The translations under genes and the position numbers were made by a program. This document shows positions 55,091-64,000 of a stretch of 64,000 nt of DNA, piece by piece; positions within the stretch are counted from its first letter, which is position 1, and each line of letters starts with the position of its first letter. The stretch is from Litomosoides sigmodontis (taxonomy: Eukaryota; Nematoda; Chromadorea; Rhabditida; Onchocercidae). Location: the NCBI GenBank assembly GCA_963070105.1, contig OY718805.1, positions 2,741,501 through 2,805,500 of the forward strand, in the 5' to 3' direction. Under the pieces are notes generated by a model. It was not told the DNA's origin, ran no database searches, and saw only the letters and a program-made list of their open reading frames with translations.

Positions 55091-55359
55091 ATTTGTTTGT
55101 ATACGTGCGGTGTGGTGGAAATGGAAGAGGTGAAATGTGAACGAATTTGTGAAATGTTCTGTTTCGAGTGAAAACGAAAATGCAAAACGATGATGTGATA
55201 GATAGGCTTGATGAATGTCGTCATGAGATAGCCAAAAAGGAACAGTCCTCAAACTTCTAACTTACAACCTTTCTCTCTGTAAGGCAAAAAAAAATGAAGT
55301 GGGAAAAGTAAAGTGTCAATGTGAATGGTTAACAAATTACACCATCAATTAGATCGAAT

Positions 55360-55400
55360 GAGAAAGAGGGAGAGAGAAAGAGAGAGAGGGAGGGAGAAAA
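55360..55400. repeat. GA-rich repeat
   Basis: GAGA with GGGA interruptions, on the plus strand. Confidence 0.85.
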
Positions 55401-55516
55401 GCAAAAATGAGGTACCATCAGAAAAAAAAAATAATGTAGTAGAGAAGAGGGCAAAGTCTATTTCTAAACTTTTCACATTCATTCATATCCATCCTCCGTT
55501 TACTCTTGTAAAAAAC

Positions 55517-55552
55517 TCTCTCTCTCTCCTCCTTTCTCTCTCTCTCTCTCTG
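55517..55552. repeat. CT repeat
   Basis: CT units in two blocks separated by CCTCCTTT, giving the opposite purine strand to the GA run 120 bases to the left. Confidence 0.85.
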
Positions 55553-55819
55553 CTACATCATCACAATTATCAAAACTATACATTGTGCTATTTTTTCACA
55601 TAGCTATCACAGATGCTATATGCTTATAGCTATTTCAAAAAAAGGAAACAAAATTTTGCACTTGAAATTTTTGGAATGATTGAAGAGGAAAGTGAGAAGA
55701 GTGTGATCAGATGGGATCATTAAATACAACGATCATAAATTGTTGTTATTAAGAGGTTCACTGATCAGTTAATCAATTGAAGTGAAATGAAAAAACCCAG
55801 AAGAAATGTGCATTTGTGT

Positions 55820-55890
55820 GTGAGAGAGGAAGAGAGGGAGGAAAAGATGAAATGAGTGAGGAGAGAGAGGAGAGAAGAGACGGAGGGAAA
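55820..55890. repeat. GA-rich purine tract
   Basis: About 70 bases almost only of G and A on the plus strand (gagaggaagagagggagg and similar). Confidence 0.8.
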
Positions 55891-56049
55891 GATTAGTGTT
55901 AAATTACTACAACAAAATGCAATGAATTATTATTATTATTATTATTAGATGGATGTAATATTCCTAACAAAAACATATTTGCGAGCGGCGGAAGCGATAG
56001 ATGAATGCGTGGGTGAGGAGCGTCCTGTGCTTCTCAAAAATTATTTTAA

Positions 56050-56098
56050 AGAGGGAGGAGGAGGAGGTGGTGGTGGTGGACGAGAGGGGAGAGAGTGA
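56050..56098. repeat. GGA/GGT-rich tract
   Basis: gaggaggaggaggtggtggtgg and flanks; unusual G content for this AT-rich window. Confidence 0.8.
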
Positions 56099-56280
56099 GT
56101 GCGGAGAGCAGGGATGGCAAGAATTTTCAGGGATCGTTTTAGTCTTCATGAAAGGGATGGTATTTTTTTTTGTGGGAGAAAAGTTAGCCAAATTCAAATA
56201 GGCTTACATCATTTGATAAATCCTTGCCTTTCATGCAAAAGGGTGAAGAGCGATTCAGAATTCTGGACATCAAACTCATT

Positions 56281-56322
56281 CTATAGAGAGAGAGAGGAGA
56301 GAGGGAGAAAGGGAGAGAGACC
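56281..56322. repeat. GA-rich repeat
   Basis: agagagagagaggagagagg and flanking GA units. Confidence 0.85.
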
Positions 56323-59300
56323 TGAATGTTTATTGTTTGTTTTCGTTCTCTTTTCATCTTATCTTTGCTTATCAATTTTTGCTAATTGAATTTTTCTGTG
56401 TGGAATAGTTGGAGAATTATTGAAAAAATTTAATTTTGAATTTTACAATGTAATACTAAAAATAGAGGAGCGGAAAAATGAAAAAAAAATGCTATGCTAT
56501 GCTAGCAAAGCAATCTTCTTCCCTTCATATTCTCAGCATCTTTTTTTTTCTTTTAACGAAAAGCCTCGAATGTACTGCAGGCGAAAAGCACTAGTTCTAT
56601 TTAAATAGAGCCTTAAAGGGTCTTTCTCTGGTCCTACTCACTACTAAAATTTACTTCTGCAAATTTCAGATTTATGGAAAAAACAAATCCAATTTCAGTG
56701 TTACTGAGGCATCATGATAAGATGTGAGTGAAAAAAAAAGGCAAAAATAGAATTAAATTAAATTTTAACTGCAACTCGAGAAAGGAAAAAATATTTAATT
56801 TTTTCTTCCTAAAAACGGGTTAGTTAGCAAAAACTAATTAGTGAAAGTTAATCAGCAAAAAACAAAGATTAATAAAAACGGATTAATTAATTAGCAATTC
56901 CTGTTTGCTCATCAATCTCGAGGATTTGCTGATGAATCTTATTATCATATGATTGAACATATTACTGCAACACAACAGCATTATTGTATTCCAATCGCAA
57001 GTGATGATCTCTCTCTGATTGACGAAAAACAACGGCAACAACAAAGGGTCCGATTAAACGATAAAACAAACAAAAATGGCTTAGCTAATTTATAGCAAAA
57101 AAAAAATCAAAATACATTCAACTAAAGTAGCAGTTCGTTCAGGAATAGAATAGAAGAGAATGGGAATATTACTTGTGTAATAATTAGAAATGAAATAGGT
57201 GCAATTCATTGGTGAAAATTTTTCCTATTTCTAGGCACCGTTTCATTACGCATAATCCTCCTCCTTCTCTTATATTCTTTTCTACTATAATCATTCGTAA
57301 TCGTTTAGAAATTCCGGAATTCCGAAACATTAAACTTTCTTTTCGGAATGCTTGTAATGAGAATTTGAAAAAATTCTTTCGCACTAAACGATACTTTAGC
57401 AGTATTTCGCTGGTAGCTTCTGATTTGCTATGTAAATTTATACTGAAATATTCTGAGCGCTTCTGCTCCTCCTCTCCGCTCACATTTCGGATATGTTCCA
57501 GCCTAATTCATTCTCTTCTACTCCATCCATAAGTAAGTAAGTAACACTAGAGAGATTGCTTAGAGCGAAAAAAGGCAATCGAAAAAAGAACAGTTGAATT
57601 AATAGCCAATCTGAAATTATCCACTTTTCCTTCTCTAGCAAAATTGATAAATTTTAAATTTTATTTTGAAAAAGAAAAATTTTCATTGCCATCAAATCGT
57701 TAGCAGTATGATATGCTGAAAATGTTCAAAAGTTACCACAGGTCGTAGTGAAATTGTGTTTTACAGTCCCGTGATTTTGGAAAATACGTTAGCAAATGCA
57801 AATGACACTAATATGATGTGTCGTTGAAGGAATCAGCGGTCATATGTTTTGAAAAACGGTGCGGTCAGTTAATTGACCCTAACTCAGTTGACCTCAACAA
57901 CCTACATCACAGGAAATAGAGATTGTAAAAATGAACAATTTTACACATATGTTCATGCCATCTATCACTTTCAGTTATACTTTTTCTTTGAATTTATATC
58001 TAAGCCCCAATTAGCTGTTTAAATTTAAAATTTCACACCAACAATTTCCACACTGAGAGAAAATTCTTCCTCCTGAAAATTGTCTCAGCAATCATGCTCA
58101 TTTCATGTGTGTAAACTCTCGAAAACACTCTCTTCTACCTTCAGCAGCTCGTTTTTTTTTTCTAAAAAATATTAAAATTGCAAATGACAGTTGAAATGAT
58201 TACTAGTGATTAATCACCGATGATAATAACGTGCAATAACAATGATAACATTGATAATGATCGTTATAATCGGTTATGCAGTAAGAACATATTTGCTTTA
58301 GCAATATTTCCTATGATATAGAAGGAATAGATGGCGCAATTTAAAAGTTGTGAATTTAAAAAAAAAATTTTCAAGATTGAAATTTTGTTGAGAGATGAGC
58401 AATGGATAGCTGTGGCAATTTGCATACGCAATTGTTGAGGAATCATAGAAGCGAAACGATGCACACGAACGATATCATTCGAAGTTATCAGTGATTCATT
58501 CTTTTGCTAATACTTCTAGCTATCGCAAGTAATAGCTAAAATTAACGCTATCATCAATGAGTGTTAGGAGAGGGAAATGCTAAAAAATGGTGAAATTTAA
58601 ATCATTCATGAAGTGAGTGTCATCAAATTGCAATCGTTTATTCGTAAATGTGAAAGACAAATTTCAATTATAACTGTAAGTGTTCACGCTAATCACAAAC
58701 TGAATACGAATACGTCATTAATCTGATGATAAATAATTAAATTTAAAATTCATCAGAGGATTTTAACTATCACTTGCATCATTGTGCATTAGGACGGTAA
58801 AAATAGTTAAATGAGATTTTTCGAAAAATAGCAAATTAATTAACTGAAAAAAAGGAAGTTTTTGAAGTTGAAATTAAACTACAATTTAAGTATTGACTTA
58901 TGCGAATAGGAATAAAATAATCAATCATACGTCACGCAATTTTCATCACTCTTTTATTTATTAGGGAGTAAGTTATGGTAAACATTGCAGTTATTCTATT
59001 ATTTCAAAGATCAGTTGCTTTTTTTTCTTTTTATACAATTTTTAATCATTCATTTTTTGGCAACTTTTTGCTTAATTTCAATAATTCGTAATTAAACAAA
59101 TGAAGCAAAAAGAAATATGTAAAAATTTTTTTGACAGCAATTTCGTCCGCCAAGAAATTTCCTTAATTACAATTTCTTTTTGTAAAAAAAAAAAACGAAA
59201 AATTCTTCTTATCATTTGGAGCTAACAGTTCAACAGTATTAGCTAGTTAAACTATAAAGAATATGACAATTTCAACGAACTTTTCTTTTATTCTCTAATT

Positions 59301-59920
59301 AATAATTAATATTTTTCGTTAGAAAGGAAAGCGATAAAATACAAGCAATCAATAATTTACATCCTTTACAATGTGACGACTGCTTACGGTTATGGTAAAT
59401 TAGGTTCTTCACGTTTTGTTCACGTTTTGAAAATTCAGTATTACATGATGATGGTAGGATAGGCCATTTAATCATCAACATATGATGGATCGCTTTACGA
59501 CTGATCCAAAATAATCGATCGATGAACTGAAATTTCAAAAAAAAAGAAGCAATGTGTGAAAGTGATCAAATGAATTAATGGCGAGAAGATTAACGAATTC
59601 ATCGATTGGATATTTTGAGAAGTGATAGAGGATGGACAGCAATCACTAAATTTAAATGTTTTGCTCATTAATATCAAATTTTGTTGCGTGCTCAGCAAAA
59701 TAAGCGTAACTTGTACTGTTACTTTAAAATGAAACAGTAAAAAAAAAAATATTTCACAGCTTTTTTTTGATGAATTAAAACTTAACAATTGCAAGTGTCT
59801 TTACATCAAGTTTAAATTAGCAAGTTTAAATTTTAGTTTAAATTATTTTTTTTTAAATTATGCAGTAATTGCAAAATCGTTTTACTAGTAAATAATTTGT
59901 CATTTTTGAGAAAAATGTAC

Positions 59921-62900
59921 ACTTTCACTGCTTTTTCCACAATGATAGCCATAGTTGCGAGTGCTACAATCGGCAAAACGATCCATACTTCTGAAATTAA
60001 TAAAGAAGGAAAAAATTCAAACAAAATTTTTTTTTTTTTTTGGAAAGAAAACGCACTTTATTGCTAATAATAAGGTTTGTTTTGTGTGAAAGTTTTTGAA
60101 AAATTATTCAAAGAGTAGCAAAATTAGTCATTTTTTTTTCAGGTATGATTTGAGAAAGATGGGGTTTTTTCTTTTTGTTTTCGAAATTACTAAAATTTTC
60201 GCATACTATTGCATTGATAAAATTGTGATTAAGTCGATTTTTTTATTTTTTGCTTTTTTTTTTTTTTTTTTAAATTGAAATGATTGATCGATTATTGGTG
60301 TTGCCAAAAATTTTTCATTAATTACTAATCAATTAGTAATTGATAATGACATGTTTGAAATGTTATTCAGAAATTAACTAACAAGCATACGCGCTGAAGT
60401 GCTGACGGTGACTCATTCATTGCTAAAAATTTGATACGTTCACGAAGTTCGTAACTTTGCTTGTGGCAGTTTGACGTCAAATTGTTAATGTTCAATCGCC
60501 AACATGGAAATTCCGATTTAAGCACTGGAATTTAATAATTAATTAATTAATTACCCATTCATCTAATTGTCCGTTTATTTTCCCGGTAAATTAAACATTT
60601 ATTTGACAGTTCAATTTTTCCATTTCAAGATTAGTTCATTTTTAAATTTTATTTATTCATTCATTTTTTCCCTTCCGTTTTTTTGTAACTCATTCCTTAT
60701 TACTATTTGCTTAACTTTTTTCATCTTAATAGCAATTAAATTAAGGTCGACTAGCAAAGTGGTATGCAAATTAAGAAACATTGTTGGACTTTAAATGAGT
60801 GGTGATAAATTTCAAAGTGACAAATGTTACTGATATGACAATGAATGTGCGCTGTTCTTAGCTATTTACTAGTCTGATTTATTTCTTTTTTTGACATTTT
60901 CAATGTAATTCTATAAATTTAAGTTTGATTTTTGATGAGACTATTGAAACTAAATTATAATTACTTCCTCTTTTTTATAAATTCCGTCGAACTGCAAATG
61001 TTACGGAATTTTTAGATTTTTAATTTTTTTTAGCTTTCTTAATTTAATCAAATTCAATTTCACTGAGCAAGCTACTCAATGAGTCACTTTAATAAATTAA
61101 TTTTATAATATGAAACATGGAAAATGAATTTAAAAGCTAGTCGACAAACAAAACTTAAAAATAACCTCAAAATTAAAATATTCAATGGAAAGGAAACAAA
61201 ATAAGTGAGCCCTTAGCATTTCAAACTAAACGTGCCTCGTTTAAATAACAAAAACAATTGCCGTTCTAATTAGCTAAAAATTTGAAAAAGTTAAAAACTG
61301 AAAATTTCAAATTTATAAATCTATCAATCATACCATTTATATTTAAGCATATTTCTCGCCATGGTAAAAGTCCCAATTCCAAAATTTTTCGCTCATCCGT
61401 CTTATTACAACCAGCAAGACATTCAATTAACAAATTATTGCTCCTGAAAAATATCTGCCCCTTTTTCTTCCTAAAATATAACTTTCGATTAAAAATGAAA
61501 AAAATTGCTCGTAACATTTAAGAGAAGAAAACAACGAAATCTTTTTTTTTTCTTTTTGTGAATAAACTTCAAATAAACACTTATCATTTGTTAAAAAAAA
61601 AAAGCAAAATTCTTTTTTTCTCACAAATAAAATCATTCAGGAAGATCCCTCCAAAAGAGCAATGTAACTTTTCGCTCTTTTCTTTCCCAAAAAAATTTTT
61701 CCATCGAAAAAAAAAAAAGAAAAAAAAAATTGTCACTAATAGCGCAATTTACGCCAGAACACCACTCAATGAAACAGCACAAAAAGCGATCATTTGCGAT
61801 AAGACTAGCGTTAATTATCGCTAATCCTTGCGACTCCTACCCAACGCTAATCCGATTTTATGAAAGCGATCGAACGATGCCATAAGCACTTCACTTCACA
61901 TCCTATCGCAATCATCAAAGGCATTTACTATCCAATCGATCATAAATCATAACACACTTGTTATCATTGCGCTTGATGGATGAATGCATTCTATATGACT
62001 GACATCCAATATGGTACACGTACAGTTACACAAATGTGAGTTAAAAAAAAAAATATTTACCAATTTAGTGAGTAATATTTTTTAACAAAAATTTTTTGTT
62101 TTCTTTTTTAAAATTAAATTATTGTTTTATTTTAGAAATGGATACTTTTAAGGAAAATGAAAAAGATTGAATCTAAAATTTTACTGTTAGTAATAGAAAG
62201 TTGAAACAGGAATTCAAGAAGATTTTAGTTTAGAATGATTTTTGATATATTTTTGAGTATGCCGTTGTTATCAATAATTGTTTTCTTTAGGAATTAAGCT
62301 TGAAAAAAAAACCATTCCTCAAAAATTCTCATTTTTAAAAAAATTTTTTTAGAAAAAAAACGAGAATTAATGATTTAAATGAATTCCGATACGCATTTTA
62401 TATTTTAGCGAGTGAGGAATAACTTTAGAAAGTAATTCCTATGCTTATGCTATGCTTTTGTTATATTAGTCAAATAAAATTTAATAAAAATTTTCATTTT
62501 TAAAATTGAAATTGCCAGCATACTCCACTCCATCTCTTTTCCTTCCTTCCACCTTTCTCTCCCTCTCTCTCTCCCTTTCTTCCACTCTTTCTGTTAGCTT
62601 CTTGAAAATGTTCTATCTATGATTAAATTGTGCAATTTCATTCTGATAAATGTATATTACCTCAGGGAATATTCATTTACACACACACATATGTATTAGT
62701 GACATATTTCACCTCAAAATTAACACAATCATCCAAAATTTGATTTAAAATTGTCATTCAAGTAAACTCCGTAACTAAAATAAACTCTTTTACAAACATA
62801 CACTTCCCTCGCTTTCACGTTTTCACGAAGGATTGATGATGATGCGAATGACGACGGGTGAGGATGAGTGATGAAAAGAAATTTTGTTGCAGCAGCAATG

Positions 62901-63796
62901 CGAGGGTGACAAATGCGCATGGCGCCCAATTTTCGAAGCGCAATTGATATTCTCAGAGATAAAGGAAGAGGGAGAGAGGAGGTGATGTGATGATAAACCA
63001 ATCGCAACCATCCATCATTAATCCAAAAAGCGAATGCGACAAGTTATAATTACAACAATTATAATTATGTGAATTGCTATGAGACTGTGAAGATTACGGT
63101 ATCGTAATTTTCGACGAAGAAAAATTGTAGGAAAAACATGTCAACATATAGGCTAGTAGCTTGAAAAATAAATTTTAGATTAAAATCCTTAGCTAAAATA
63201 TACTAGTTTGTTTTTTTTTGAAGCTTACAATTAGCTCATAGTTTTTAAGATGATGATTTCAAGTGTCAAATTTGTTAGAATAAAAACAAATTTTTAATAA
63301 CTTTTTTATTTCTATTCATTTATTGCAAAATTTTCTAAAATTGTATTGCAATTACTACCGGCAAATTTCGATTGCTCGATTGTGTGCAGCTGTTTCGCTA
63401 CCGGTAGCCTTGAGAAGGGATAATAGCGGAAATGCAAAATTCAACGACCATTCTTTTTCCATCTGAAAAATGAGAGAGAGAGAGAGAGAGAAAGAGGAAG
63501 AAAGGGATATCAATTTGTTACAATTTATATAACATATAATCTATAGTTAAAAATTTTTTAAAGCTAAAAAATCAACTGTTTTTTTTCATTAATCGTTTGT
63601 TTTTTAATTCAACCGGTTTATTTGACATTAAGCTTTTTTTTTGCATTAAATTAATTCAACAATTTGAAATGGTGGAAGCGAATGATACCTGTTGCATATG
63701 AGCATCTTTACATCTCAACACACAATGCGGTACGTGCATTGAAGCATTAGCATTTAATAAAAACCAAATGCAAGCTATTAGTAATTCAAAGGGCAT
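59921..63796 (-). CDS. Putative small secreted cysteine protein, possibly CPG4-like (5' part)
   Basis: Two good exons start a secreted protein. Exon 1 (63796-63689) reads MPFELLIACIWFLLNANA, a typical signal peptide, then C25 and C29 in HCVLRC. Exon 2 (63462-63359) encodes a helical stretch ending AHNRAIEIC (C70). A third exon at 59990-59921, in the right phase after a 3.4-kb intron, adds SMDRFADCSTRNYGYHCG (C79, C88). The order C-x3-C, long gap, C-x8-C-x8-C resembles nematode chondroitin proteoglycan CPG4-like or related extracellular domains. That family call is inference from cysteine spacing only. Splice sites are ordinary (tttttcag, GTATCA, GTAGTA). The gene must continue left, but I found no further exon. 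Exons 1-2 are more secure than exon 3. Confidence 0.42.
60320..60341. repeat. Perfect 10-bp inverted repeat
   Basis: AATTACTAAT, loop CA, ATTAGTAATT, within the proposed long intron of the secreted protein gene. Very AT-rich, so chance is possible. Confidence 0.6.
62540..62590. repeat. CT-rich pyrimidine tract
   Basis: ccttccttccacctttctct followed by CT units, plus strand. Confidence 0.8.
63471..63500. repeat. GA repeat
   Basis: About 26 bases of GA just upstream (on the minus strand) of the acceptor of exon 2 of the secreted gene; on that strand it is a CT tract that could strengthen the acceptor. Confidence 0.8.
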
Positions 63797-63855
63797 TTCA
63801 ACTTCACAATTTTTTGTAATTTCAACTTTAAGAAAAAAGTTGAAATGATTACAAT

Positions 63856-63857
63856 CT
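63856..63857 (-). promoter_or_regulatory. Candidate trans-splice acceptor of the right-edge secreted gene
   Basis: cttttttcttttcag on the minus strand leaves a 60-base leader before ATG 63796. Confidence 0.4.
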
Positions 63858-64000
63858 GAAAAGAAAAAAGCAACAGCTATAAACCAATTTTGTTTACTTC
63901 GTTGGCAAATATTAGAATATGCGTGAGATTTCGTAGTAATAATAACACTGATAATGATAATATATCTATCAGAAAGCTATCAATGTGTGAGATGGCCGTG

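Larger units (their letters stand above)
52512..59918. other. Repeat-rich region without supported genes
   Basis: About 7.4 kb. It starts with the CA array beside the Y-box promoter and continues with GT, GA, CT and GGA runs at 55.0-56.3 kb. Open frames reach about 107 codons but follow repeat bias or overlap each other on both strands (57184-57532). Further exons of the minus-strand secreted gene at 59921 may be hidden here, but I could not identify any. Confidence 0.5.

Noticed and set aside
57184..57532. Overlapping 99- and 107-codon frames on opposite strands
   Set aside because: No similarity, no matching splice partners, and both strands are open together, which suggests chance.

Overview
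This is nuclear DNA of a nematode, most likely a clade III spirurid or filarial-type worm. It is very AT-rich and holds compact multi-exon genes with T-rich YAG acceptors. Most genes have such an acceptor a few to about 60 bases before the start codon, as expected for spliced-leader trans-splicing. Two small secreted proteins look nematode-like. The species is not named by the sequence. I rebuilt gene models by hand from splice sites, reading phase and family similarity; the main ones join in frame over all their exons.

Layout from left to right. 1-3663 (-): first eight exons of carnitine palmitoyltransferase 1, running off the left edge before the catalytic domain. 7479-9576 (-): an R3HDM4-like R3H-domain protein. 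13105-16336 (+): an uncharacterised protein with a poly-proline run and a phostensin/taperin-like PSWKR motif. 17896-21658 (+): the U-box cyclophilin PPIL2 (MOG-6/CYN-4), convergent with 23013-30112 (-), a PAIP1-type poly(A)-binding-protein partner with PAM2 and MIF4G regions. 31629-36212 (+): cytosolic-type histidyl-tRNA synthetase, divergent from PAIP1. 38145-39769 (+): a small secreted PAN/apple-domain protein. 40724-49262 (+): TIMELESS (TIM-1), 26 exons. 50817-52455 (-): a Y-box cold-shock protein of the CEY family with RGG repeats. About 52.5-59.9 kb: no supported gene, many simple repeats and purine tracts. 59921-63796 (-): the start of a small secreted cysteine protein, possibly CPG4-like, with a long second intron.

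The genes form no pathway or operon. Several are housekeeping RNA or translation genes (PPIL2 in the spliceosome, PAIP1 and CEY on mRNA, HARS on tRNA), beside replication-fork (TIMELESS) and fatty-acid oxidation (CPT1) genes. I saw no CRISPR, rRNA, tRNA, intact transposon or bacterial insert. The most unusual items are a GC-AG intron in HARS, a decayed tandem copy of two TIMELESS 3' exons, a 49-base intron in TIMELESS, a palindromic AT array, a perfect 13-bp hairpin, a GC-richer island at 31.07-31.40 kb, and the secreted protein gene at the right edge.
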